Shown here piece after piece: positions 1-6,437 of a stretch of DNA of 20,858 bases; the first letter of the stretch is position 1, and each line of letters opens with the position of its first letter. The notes beneath the pieces were generated by a model. The model saw nothing but the letters and a program-made list of their open reading frames with translations, was not told the origin of the DNA and made no database searches. The DNA comes from RGIG4608 sp964413365 (GTDB taxonomy: Bacteria; Bacillota; Clostridia; Oscillospirales; CAG-272): positions 1 through 20,858 of the forward strand of contig CAYPRM010000024.1 in the NCBI GenBank assembly GCA_964413365.1, given 5' to 3'. Made by a program: the position numbers and the translations under genes.

Positions 1-24
1 AAGAATTTATGAAGGAGAACAAAG

Positions 25-342
25 ATGGGAAAGCGTAAAAAGAATGTAGATGAATACGATGAAATTTATAATAACGATTCATCAGATAGTAATTATGAAG
101 ACGATAAGTATTACAACAGCATTCCGGACTATTTGGGATATTTACCGGATTGTCCTAATTGTGGAAGGCAACTGAAGTATAATTACATCGAATCTAAATA
201 CAAATGTTTTTCTTGCGGAAAAGAATACGATGAGTATGATATTCACATCGATGAAGATCCTGAAGAGAAACCTTATTGTTGTAAAAATTGTGGCGGACCT
301 TGGCCAGATTGTAAAACAAGTTGTAAGATTTTTGATGATTGA
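25..342 (+). CDS. Small zinc-ribbon protein, function unknown
   Basis: Protein of 105 residues. The first 40 residues are charged and acidic and probably disordered. C43-x2-C46 and C61-x2-C64 form a classic zinc ribbon (CPNCG...CFSCG). A second cysteine cluster at the C-terminus (C85, C86, C89, C96, C100, in CCKNCGGPWPDCKTSC) could bind a second zinc. The start is supported by a GAAGGAG Shine-Dalgarno about 8 bases upstream. It is followed closely by an intrinsic terminator, so it ends one transcription unit. Zinc ribbons in phage early regions often bind nucleic acid or a polymerase, but nothing here shows the partner. The coding call is firm and the function is unknown. Confidence 0.8.
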   Translation: MGKRKKNVDEYDEIYNNDSSDSNYEDDKYYNSIPDYLGYLPDCPNCGRQLKYNYIESKYKCFSCGKEYDEYDIHIDEDPEEKPYCCKNCGGPWPDCKTSCKIFDD

Positions 343-372
343 TATTTTTAGGTAGCCGACTAATAGCAATAG

Positions 373-410
373 AAAGCCTGTACTTTAACGAGTATGGGTT
401 TTTCTTTTTC
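373..410 (+). terminator. Intrinsic terminator after the zinc-ribbon gene
   Basis: Positions 373-383 (AAAGCCTGTAC) pair with 392-402 (GTATGGGTTTT) over 11 positions, three of them G-U wobbles, across an 8-base loop. The right arm runs into a T-rich tract to about 409. The shape is that of a rho-independent terminator on the + strand, 30 bases after the stop of the zinc-ribbon gene. It separates that gene from the nuclease/polymerase cluster. Confidence 0.7.
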
Positions 411-426
411 TAAAATTCGCGAAAAA

Positions 427-502
427 TACATTTCCTTTTATGGAGAGAGTATATATGTATTTTTTTAAACATATTCTCTAACTTTTTAAGGAGGTCTATT
501 TA
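427..502 (+). promoter_or_regulatory. Possible promoter and hairpin leader of the nuclease/polymerase operon
   Basis: This interval lies between a terminator and the first gene of a tight cluster, so a promoter is expected. A TATATA at 450-455 sits 17 bases after a weak TACATT (427-432). Overlapping it, AGAGA (444-448) and ATATGT (453-458) pair with ACATATTCTCT (469-479), giving an imperfect hairpin or operator-like dyad just before the AAGGAGG Shine-Dalgarno (about 489-495). The -35 match is poor, so a host sigma-70 promoter is only a guess. The dyad itself is plain in the sequence. Confidence 0.3.
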
Positions 503-793
503 ATGCTTGAAAACAAATTCAAGACAAAACTTATAAAAGAGTTGAAAGCATTATTTCCGGGTTGTATGATTTTTCATCTTGACCCAAGCGAAATGCAAGG
601 CATTCCAGACTTGTTGATTTTATACGGCAATAAATGGGCAGCCTTGGAAGGAAAAAGAAAACAGAATGCGTCACACCAACCGAATCAAGATTACTATGTG
701 AAGTTATTAAAAAAGATGTCTTATGCGGCATTTATATTTCCTGAAAACAAGGAGACAATTTTAAATGAACTTCAACAAACATTTAAATCTTGA
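503..793 (+). CDS. VRR-NUC-type PD-(D/E)XK nuclease
   Basis: Protein of 96 residues, the usual size of a stand-alone VRR-NUC domain. The catalytic pattern is visible: G33-I-P-D36 followed by a hydrophobic strand and E49-G-K51, then a helix with QNASHQPNQ that matches the Gln/His-bearing helix of the family. Phage VRR-NUC proteins are thought to act as structure-specific nucleases in replication or recombination. A strong AAGGAGG lies upstream of the ATG. Its end overlaps the next nuclease gene by 29 bases, so the two are probably translationally coupled. The family call is good; the precise DNA substrate is unknown. Confidence 0.8.
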   Translation: MLENKFKTKLIKELKALFPGCMIFHLDPSEMQGIPDLLILYGNKWAALEGKRKQNASHQPNQDYYVKLLKKMSYAAFIFPENKETILNELQQTFKS

Positions 794-1325
794 AGGGCAA
801 CATGCTTTTCTTGGAGCAAGTAAATTTCATTGGATAAATTACAATGATCAAAAAATAGTCGAATCATACAAAAATTTTATGGCGGCTCAACGTGGTACTG
901 AACTTCACGATTTTGCAAGAAGATGTATCGAGTTAAAGCAAAAACTGCCGAGAACACAACAGACATTAAATATGTATGTAAATGATGCTATTGGATTTAA
1001 TATGATTCCCGAACAAATATTGATGTATTCGGAAAATTGTTTTGGAACAGCGGACACCATTGCATTTCGAAATAATTTTTTGAGAATACACGATTATAAA
1101 TCCGGTGTTATCAAAGCTCACATTCAGCAACTTAGAATATATGCGGCTCTTTTTTGTTTAGAGTACAGAGTTAAACCAAGTGATATTCAAATAGAATTAC
1201 GTATTTACCAGAATGACGAAATTCTTATAGACAAACCCACTGCGGAGATTATAGTGCCCATTATGGACAAGATAATCACTTCAGATAAAATAATCAACAA
1301 AATAAAATGCGAGGAGCAAATGTAA
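765..1325 (+). CDS. RecB/Cas4-like PD-(D/E)XK nuclease
   Basis: Protein of 186 residues with the ordered motifs of the RecB-family nuclease fold: GTELHDFA (H48), GTADTI (D97), DYKSG (D110-x-K112) and QLRIYA (Q122 to Y126). These correspond to the metal-binding His, Asp, Asp-x-Lys and the Q-x3-Y helix seen in Cas4/AddB-like exonucleases. No cluster of four cysteines for an iron-sulfur centre is seen, unlike Cas4. It starts inside the end of the VRR-NUC gene, with AAGGAG about 10 bases upstream. Two nucleases in tandem directly before a polymerase-like gene point to DNA processing during replication, recombination or genome entry, which is inference. Confidence 0.75.
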   Translation: MNFNKHLNLEGQHAFLGASKFHWINYNDQKIVESYKNFMAAQRGTELHDFARRCIELKQKLPRTQQTLNMYVNDAIGFNMIPEQILMYSENCFGTADTIAFRNNFLRIHDYKSGVIKAHIQQLRIYAALFCLEYRVKPSDIQIELRIYQNDEILIDKPTAEIIVPIMDKIITSDKIINKIKCEEQM

Positions 1326-1326
1326 T

Positions 1327-4224
1327 ATGGATAATATTGAAAAAGAATTAGATTCCTGCATTTCTATATTTGTGGGAGATGAAGAAGCCGAATTACGTCA
1401 TTATGGTACAAAGTATCATTCGGGAAGATATCCTTGGGGTTCGGGCAACGACCCTTATCAAAGATCTGGGGATTTACTCAGCAGAGTAGAAACATTAAAA
1501 AAAGAGGGCTTTAGTGAAACTGAAATTGCGAAAGCACTGGGGATTACGAATGAAAAAGGAGAACCTTCCACGACCAGATTGAGAGTTCAAATTTCTTTAG
1601 CAACAAACGAGCGCAGAGCGAATATGGTTGCGTCTGCAAAAAGTTTAAAAGCCGACGGTTTGAACTATTCTGAAATTGGTCGAGAAATGGGAATTAATGA
1701 ATCAACAGTTCGTTCTTTATTGAATTCCGATTCCGAAGCCCGTATGAATTCAGCACAAAAGACCGCAGGTATCTTAAAGGAACAAGTTGACAGTGTTGGT
1801 ATGATTGACGTCGGTAAAGGTGTTGAGCGGCAGCTTGGCGTTTCGAAAGGGCGTTTAGATAATGCTCTTTATATTTTGGAAATGGAGGGTTATAAGGTAT
1901 ACGAAGGACGTGTTCCGCAAGTTAATAATAGTGGAAAACAAACAACGATTAAAGTCCTTTGCCCACCTAATTCCGAGCATAAAGATATTTACGACTACTC
2001 TCAAATTCATCACGTTCGCGAAAACTATATTTCTTATGATAATGGCGAAACTTTCAAGCCTGCTTTCACTTATCCGAAAAGTATGGATTCTAAAAGGTTA
2101 AAAGTTCGTTATCGAGAAGAAGGCGGTATCGATAAAGATGGATTGATTGAAATTCGAAGAGGTTGCGATGACCTATCTTTAGGCGATAGCCATTATGCTC
2201 AGGTTCGTATTTTAGTTGATGACACACATTATATTAAAGGAATGGCAGTTTATTCTGATGATATGCCTGACGGCGTAGACGTTATATTTAACACTAACAA
2301 ATCCAAAGGAACTCCTGTTATCGGTCCAAAAGATAATACTGTTTTAAAGCCGATAAAGAACGACCCGGACAATCCATTTGGTTCTTTGATTAAAGAAGTT
2401 GGCGGACAAAGTTATTACATTGACAAAAACGGCAAAGAACAATTGTCTTTAATAAACAAACGTTCTGAAGAAGGAGATTGGGAAGAATGGAGCGACACCT
2501 TACCTTCTCAGTTTCTTGCTAAGCAGAACCTTTCGTTAATAAAAAGACAGTTGGCATTGACCGAAGCCGATAAGCAAGCAGAGTTTGATGAAATCAATTC
2601 TTTAACCAATCCAACAATCAAGAGAGTTTTACTCTCAAGCTTTGCAGATGATTGTGATACGGCTGCTGAAAATTTACAAGCCGCTGCTTTACCAAGTCAA
2701 AGATGGCACGTCATTCTTCCGGTTCCGTCTATGAAAGACACGGAGATTTATGCACCGAATTATGAAGATGGAACAAAGGTTGCTTTGGTTCGTTACCCAC
2801 ACGCAGGGACTTTTGAAATTCCTGTTTTAACGGTTAACAACAAACAGCAAGAAGCAAAACGAATGATAGGAACAAATAGCATTGATGCTGTTGGCATTAA
2901 CAGTTCGGTTGCTGGAAGACTTTCTGGTGCAGACTTTGATGGTGATACAGTAATGCTTATTCCAACTAGTGGAAACGGTAAGAATAACAAAATTAATATT
3001 ACTGCAACACCTGCACTTAGAGGATTGGAGGGGTTTGATCCGTCCGATGCTTATCCTGCTCAACCGGGGATGAAATTAATGACCCGTACCGATTTGGAAA
3101 TGGGCAAAATATCAAACCTTATTACCGATATGACATTACAAGGTGCATCTAGTGAAGAGTTAACCAGAGCCGTTAAACACAGTATGGTTGTAATTGACGC
3201 TGAGAAACATAAATTAAACTACAAACTGAGTGAAAAGGAAAATGGTATTAAAGAACTCAAAGATAAGTATCAAGGTGGTGGCGGTGCGTCTACATTAATA
3301 TCAAAAGCGAAAGCTGAGATTAACGTTAATGAGAGAAAAGAGGGCTTGTTAATTACCGACTCTGAAACAGGCAAACGGAAAAAGTATTATGTTGACCCCG
3401 AAACGGGTAAAAAACTTTATACTGAAACCGGAAGGACCTATTTAAAAGCAGACATTCCGGGCGTTGGTAAAGGCATTAATGTGGTTACAAAGAATGGTGA
3501 AAATTATTACAAGGATGAAGATAGTGGACAGTATTTGAAAGTCCCTTCTAGTGCTAAACTCATAACTACATATGCAACATCCAAAACCACTCAAATGGAC
3601 AATACCGACGATGCTTATTCTCTTGTTTCGGTGGCTAACACCCCTCAAGAGAGAGCTTATGCCCAGTATGCAAACAAGATGAAGGCTTTGGCGAATGAAG
3701 CAAGAAAAGAATGTATGAACACTGGTCGTATAGAGTACTCTGCATCAGCGGCTAAGGTTTATCAATCCGAAGTCAAACATTTGAATGCCCAGCTCAATGT
3801 TGCATTAATGAATGCCCCCCGTGAGCGTCAAGCACAATGTTTGGCTAATTCCAGAATAGCGGCAAAGGTGCAAGACAATCCGGGAATGAGTAAAAAAGAA
3901 AAGAAGAAACTTGGGCAACAGGAATTAACCAAAGCCCGTAACGAAGTCGGTGCTAAAAGAACTAAGATAGAGATTAACGATAGGGAGTGGGAAGCTATTC
4001 AAGCCGGTGCCATTTCCGATAGCAAACTTTCTCAAATTCTTTTATACACAGATCAAGACAAATTCAAACAAAGAGCACTTCCAAGACAAACTTCTACCTT
4101 AAGTTCGGCAAAAATTGCAAAAATAAAAGCAATGAATGCGTCGGGTTATACCAATGAACAGATGGCAAAGGCACTGGGGGTATCTCCTTCCACGATTGTA
4201 AAATACATAAAGGAGGGCAAGTAA
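1327..4224 (+). CDS. Putative single-chain two-barrel RNA polymerase (YonO/RdRp-like) with HTH modules
   Basis: Protein of 965 residues, starting 1 base after the previous stop with GAGGAG upstream. Visible in order: a tag-like HYGTKYHSGRYPWGSG (25-40); two HTH segments around 52-95 and 103-135; a segment with YIKGMAVYSDDMPDGVDVIFN (302-322, catalytic-type K304) that lines up by eye with the HGNKG...DMP..G.PVDIVLNP block of bacterial RpoB; RLSGADFDGDTVMLIP with D536, D538 and D540, the metal-binding motif of beta' (NADFDGD); HSMVVIDAEKH (618-628), resembling the conserved segment after the DxDGD in cellular RNA-dependent RNA polymerases; a Gly run (650-653); and a third HTH at the extreme C-terminus (939-961). 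Single-chain phage enzymes of this fold (YonO of SPbeta) are about 900 residues, so the length fits. Polymerase activity, template type and promoter are inference. I recognise this as a recurrent phage family usually annotated only as HTH protein. Confidence 0.75.
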   Translation: MDNIEKELDSCISIFVGDEEAELRHYGTKYHSGRYPWGSGNDPYQRSGDLLSRVETLKKEGFSETEIAKALGITNEKGEPSTTRLRVQISLATNERRANMVASAKSLKADGLNYSEIGREMGINESTVRSLLNSDSEARMNSAQKTAGILKEQVDSVGMIDVGKGVERQLGVSKGRLDNALYILEMEGYKVYEGRVPQVNNSGKQTTIKVLCPPNSEHKDIYDYSQIHHVRENYISYDNGETFKPAFTYPKSMDSKRLKVRYREEGGIDKDGLIEIRRGCDDLSLGDSHYAQVRILVDDTHYIKGMAVYSDDMPDGVDVIFNTNKSKGTPVIGPKDNTVLKPIKNDPDNPFGSLIKEVGGQSYYIDKNGKEQLSLINKRSEEGDWEEWSDTLPSQFLAKQNLSLIKRQLALTEADKQAEFDEINSLTNPTIKRVLLSSFADDCDTAAENLQAAALPSQRWHVILPVPSMKDTEIYAPNYEDGTKVALVRYPHAGTFEIPVLTVNNKQQEAKRMIGTNSIDAVGINSSVAGRLSGADFDGDTVMLIPTSGNGKNNKINITATPALRGLEGFDPSDAYPAQPGMKLMTRTDLEMGKISNLITDMTLQGASSEELTRAVKHSMVVIDAEKHKLNYKLSEKENGIKELKDKYQGGGGASTLISKAKAEINVNERKEGLLITDSETGKRKKYYVDPETGKKLYTETGRTYLKADIPGVGKGINVVTKNGENYYKDEDSGQYLKVPSSAKLITTYATSKTTQMDNTDDAYSLVSVANTPQERAYAQYANKMKALANEARKECMNTGRIEYSASAAKVYQSEVKHLNAQLNVALMNAPRERQAQCLANSRIAAKVQDNPGMSKKEKKKLGQQELTKARNEVGAKRTKIEINDREWEAIQAGAISDSKLSQILLYTDQDKFKQRALPRQTSTLSSAKIAKIKAMNASGYTNEQMAKALGVSPSTIVKYIKEGK

Positions 4225-4225
4225 G

Positions 4226-4474
4226 ATGAATACAAGAAAGTTTGCGCTCACTACAGTTGACAACCCGTACAGTCCTTTCACTCAATTCAACCAGTGGTTT
4301 TTCTTTGACGTTGAAAAAGGTTACAATACTTGTTCTTATCTTGCAAGAATTGCAAAAACTTCTGATTCGCTGTCAGATGAAGAAAATGAAGCGGAAATTG
4401 AAAGGGCAATTGATGAAATCATCAAGTTTGATTTCAGAAACATCTATAAAAAAGTTACACAGCAAGGCGATTAA
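4226..4474 (+). CDS. Small conserved phage protein following the polymerase-like gene
   Basis: Protein of 82 residues beginning one base after the polymerase stop, with GGAGG about 11 bases upstream inside the polymerase gene, so the two are coupled. It contains ALTTVDNPYSPF, a Trp/Phe-rich QWFFFD segment, GYNTCSYLARI, then an acidic helix ending in IDEIIKFD. No membrane segment, cysteine cluster or catalytic motif is evident. I do not recognise a named family, though proteins of this look recur next to the same large gene in related phages. A role as accessory or regulator of the polymerase-like protein is suggested only by position. Confidence 0.7.
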   Translation: MNTRKFALTTVDNPYSPFTQFNQWFFFDVEKGYNTCSYLARIAKTSDSLSDEENEAEIERAIDEIIKFDFRNIYKKVTQQGD

Positions 4475-4479
4475 GCCAT

Positions 4480-4512
4480 AGGGGGAGGGTGTCAAATAAA
4501 GCACCCCCTCCT
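4480..4512 (+). other. GC-rich hairpin just after the polymerase operon
   Basis: GGGGGAGGGTG (4481-4491) pairs with CACCCCCTCCT (4502-4512) over 11 positions, with one A-C mismatch and two G-U wobbles, around a 10-base loop. It stands 6 bases after the last stop codon of the operon. No T-tract follows (AAAATCG comes next), so it is not a standard intrinsic terminator. It may protect the 3' end, form part of a cos/pac region, or stop a non-host polymerase. Confidence 0.55.
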
Positions 4513-4562
4513 AAAATCGCGCCGGTCTTCGATTTTTCTCCGGGGGATATTTTTGAAAAATC
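4513..4562. repeat. Two mutually exclusive inverted repeats sharing one arm
   Basis: AAAATCG (4513-4519) is the reverse complement of CGATTTT (4530-4536), and GATTTTTC (4531-4538) is the reverse complement of GAAAAATC (4555-4562). The middle arm can therefore pair either way but not both at once. Between the last two arms lies TCCGGGGGATA. Such a layout could be a terminase or HNH recognition and nicking region (cos), or a switching RNA. The complementarity is seen directly; the role is inferred. Confidence 0.5.
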
Positions 4563-4575
4563 AATCTAGGTAGGC

Positions 4576-4691
4576 TAGCGGTACTTTTAAGAGCCTATGA
4601 GGTTTAATTCGTTGAGGGTTTAATTTTTTCCATTCTTTTTCTCCTTTTAGTAAACGGGTTATTCTTTCGTAGGTTCCTAAAAGTACCGCTA
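4576..4691 (+). ncRNA. Long stem-loop, candidate structured RNA or cis element
   Basis: Positions 4576-4602 pair with 4665-4691 over 27 positions: 22 Watson-Crick pairs, four G-U wobbles and one A-C mismatch. The outer part (AGCGGTACTTTTA, 4577-4589, with TAAAAGTACCGCT, 4678-4690) is perfect. All four wobbles pair as RNA on the + strand only, as expected if the transcript matters. The 62-base loop holds a GGTTTAATT direct repeat (4601-4609 and 4617-4625) and a pyrimidine-rich tract. It has no coding potential. It sits between the polymerase operon and the packaging genes. It could be an antitermination element, a polymerase entry or stop signal, or part of cos. Confidence 0.45.
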
Positions 4692-4739
4692 TTCTTATTT
4701 TAAAGATAAAGAAAGTTGTAAAAAAGGAGCATTAAGTGG

Positions 4740-5081
4740 ATGAAAAAGTCGAATACAAATGTTTCTTCCGATTCGTCCAAGCTCATCCGCCGAGCATCTA
4801 CGCCTGAGGCTCGCGAAAATCAACTTATTGCGTTAGCGACAGATTTGGCTGAAAGACAACTTCGAGAAGGAACTGCCTCATCTCAAGTAATTACTCATTA
4901 TTTAAAGTTAGGATCTACGAAAGAGAGATTGGAGAAAGATATTTTAGTCGAGCAGAAGAAACTTATTAAAGCAAAGACCGAAAGTTTTGAGTCTACCAAA
5001 CACGCCGATGAGTTGTATAAGAATGCTCTTGACGCAATGCGTAAATACAATGGAAGTAGCGGAGATTCGGAAGATGAATAG
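4740..5081 (+). CDS. Possible small terminase or packaging accessory protein
   Basis: Hydrophilic, mostly helical protein of 113 residues: STPEARENQLIALATDLAE, then QLREGTASSQVITHYLKLG, then a long Lys/Glu helix that looks coiled-coil (about 60-100). AAAGGAG lies 10 bases before the ATG. It is the first gene after the structured intergenic region and is followed by an HNH nuclease, a connector and the large terminase, the place where a small terminase is normally found. No clear helix-turn-helix is visible, so the small-terminase call is from size, helical character and position only. A conserved accessory protein is the alternative. Confidence 0.5.
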   Translation: MKKSNTNVSSDSSKLIRRASTPEARENQLIALATDLAERQLREGTASSQVITHYLKLGSTKERLEKDILVEQKKLIKAKTESFESTKHADELYKNALDAMRKYNGSSGDSEDE

Positions 5082-5490
5082 ATATTACAGCGTGTTAATT
5101 AAGTTGGAAACTTTTATCGAAAGATATGAGTATCTAAAACTAAATGCAAATATCGGAAATGAAACTTTCGGATATGACCGTTACATTAATCAAGCATTGT
5201 ATTTGTCGGAAGAGTGGAAACGTTTTCGACGAGAGATTATTATACGGGACAATGGTTGTGATCTTGGGTTGGACGATAGACCTATCTTTGGAAATAAGAT
5301 TATTATACATCATTTAAATCCGCTAACGAAACGACAAATTCTGGATAGAGACCCTTGTGTGTTTAATCCTGAAAATGTGATTTGTTGTAGACATCAAACT
5401 CATATGGCAATACATTACGGTTCATTTGAAAATATTAATGATGACATAATTGTTCGTAGTGCAAATGATACTTGCCCGTGGCGCCGTTAA
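5074..5490 (+). CDS. HNH endonuclease of the packaging module
   Basis: Protein of 138 residues from the ATG that overlaps the previous stop by 8 bases; an upstream in-frame ATG at 4987 lies inside the previous gene and is unlikely. The beta-beta-alpha-metal core is visible: IIIHHLNPLT (H79-H80), NPENVICCRH (N101), and H110/H114 in HQTHMAIH. HNH proteins beside the terminase are a standard part of many cos-type siphophages, where they work with the large terminase in genome cutting. The gene is not an intron or free homing insertion by any sign: it is coupled to its neighbours. A GGAG about 10 bases upstream is a weak ribosome site. Confidence 0.85.
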   Translation: MNRYYSVLIKLETFIERYEYLKLNANIGNETFGYDRYINQALYLSEEWKRFRREIIIRDNGCDLGLDDRPIFGNKIIIHHLNPLTKRQILDRDPCVFNPENVICCRHQTHMAIHYGSFENINDDIIVRSANDTCPWRR

Positions 5491-5510
5491 TTTATATTAG
5501 GAGTGTTTTT

Positions 5511-5843
5511 ATGAATGACAGTATTCTAACATCAATAAAAAAATTACTTGGCATCACTGAAGATTATTCGCAATTCGATGCCGATATTATTATGCATATC
5601 AATTCAGTATTCTCAACATTAATGCAAATTGGAATTGGACCGAAGAGCGGTTTCTCAATAACCGGAGAACAAGAAACATGGAACGACTTTATTGGCGACA
5701 ATAAGAAACAACAGTCTGTCATTTCCTACGTGTATTTGAAAGTTCGGTTGTTATTTGACCCGCCATCGAGTTCAGTTTTGGTTTCGGCTATCAATGAACA
5801 GATTAAAGAGTTTGAGTGGCGGTTGAGCATTACGAATGGATAA
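5511..5843 (+). CDS. Head-tail connector, gp6-like adaptor
   Basis: Protein of 110 residues starting at the ATG preceded by AGGAGTG; the longer in-frame ORF from 5472 overlaps the HNH gene and lacks a ribosome site. Helical pattern: SILTSIKKLLGITEDYSQFDADIIMHINSVFSTLMQIGIG, then a linker and ISYVYLKVRLLFDPPSSSVLVSAINEQIKEFEWRL. This is the size and pattern of HK97 gp6-like adaptor proteins, which form a ring under the portal. Usually the adaptor gene follows the capsid gene; here it lies before the large terminase. The family call is moderately sure. Confidence 0.65.
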   Translation: MNDSILTSIKKLLGITEDYSQFDADIIMHINSVFSTLMQIGIGPKSGFSITGEQETWNDFIGDNKKQQSVISYVYLKVRLLFDPPSSSVLVSAINEQIKEFEWRLSITNG

Positions 5844-5855
5844 TAGGAGGCAAAT

Positions 5856-6320
5856 ATGCAAAATTTTATTTACCATCATGGCGTTAAAGGTCAGAAATGG
5901 GGAGTGAGAAGATACCAAAACGAAGACGGTTCGTTAACTTCCGCAGGACAAGCTCGACGTAATAAAACCAATGAAACAAAACGCCACGATAAGATAATCA
6001 ATAACAATTTGAATAAAACTAAAACTATTTTAGATTCATCGTCTTCGATAGTTGGCGACGGAAAGAAAATTGCAGACTCTATTAATAAGTCATCGGCATA
6101 CAAGAAAACAAAGAATCTAAGTAATATGTCGGATTCTGAACTTAGAGAAAGAGTCAACCGTATGAATTTGGAACGGCAGTATAGTGATTTAACAGCAAAT
6201 CAAGTATCGAGAGGAAGAGCAAATGTTGGAGCGATTTTGGATACTGCTGGTGCTGTACTTGGTATCGGAGCATCGGCTGTTAGTATTGCTTTAGCGGTTC
6301 GGGAATTTAAAAAGAAATAG
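5856..6320 (+). CDS. HHG-tagged small phage protein with C-terminal membrane-like segment
   Basis: Protein of 154 residues with AGGAGG upstream. Residues 5-25 carry the motif YHHGVKGQKWGVRRYQNEDG, followed by SLT. The middle is basic and helical (RRNKTNETKRHDKI..., SDSELRERVNRMNLERQYSDL). The end (about 122-148) is a glycine/alanine-rich hydrophobic stretch, AGAVLGIGASAVSIALAV, closed by FKKK. The tag recurs at the N-termini of proteins in Firmicutes phage head regions; its biochemical role is not established to my knowledge. The hydrophobic tail could sit in a membrane or a protein pore. Minor virion or procapsid protein is the best guess. The same tag opens the genes at 6337 and 8198. Confidence 0.7.
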   Translation: MQNFIYHHGVKGQKWGVRRYQNEDGSLTSAGQARRNKTNETKRHDKIINNNLNKTKTILDSSSSIVGDGKKIADSINKSSAYKKTKNLSNMSDSELRERVNRMNLERQYSDLTANQVSRGRANVGAILDTAGAVLGIGASAVSIALAVREFKKK

Positions 6321-6336
6321 AACGGAGAACTTGAAT

Positions 6337-6408
6337 ATGGAAGAAGAGTATTATTATCTATGTCACCACGGCATTAAAGGACAAAGGTGGGGTTCAAAAG
6401 ATGCCTAG
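6337..6408 (+). pseudogene. HHG-tag mini-ORF, likely truncated tag gene
   Basis: An ATG with GGAG 9 bases upstream opens a 23-codon frame, MEEEYYYLCHHGIKGQRWG then SKDA and stop. It contains the first half of the tag found in the neighbouring 154- and 163-residue proteins and then ends abruptly, 29 bases before the terminase ATG. In the reading frame of the terminase, the sequence downstream of the GGGG run (6389-6392) is open without a stop, so one added base in that run would fuse tag and terminase. It may be a decayed gene, a real micropeptide, or the leader of a frameshift fusion. The reading frame and ribosome site are seen directly. Confidence 0.5.
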
Positions 6409-6437
6409 TTACTCAAGCCATCGAAGGAAGTGATATC

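Noticed and set aside
4242..4481. Second 79-codon + strand frame overlapping the 82-residue gene
   Set aside because: It overlaps almost entirely a better-supported ORF that has the Shine-Dalgarno and coupled start; the translation looks like an out-of-frame shadow.
4987..5073. Longer HNH protein starting at ATG 4987
   Set aside because: The extra 29 codons lie wholly within the preceding gene in another frame and lack a ribosome site; ATG 5074 gives a normal small overlap.
6387..6437. GTG start for the terminase, adding 17 residues
   Set aside because: It lies inside the tag mini-ORF and lacks a ribosome site at proper spacing; ATG 6438 has AGGAAG upstream and gives a standard N-terminus.
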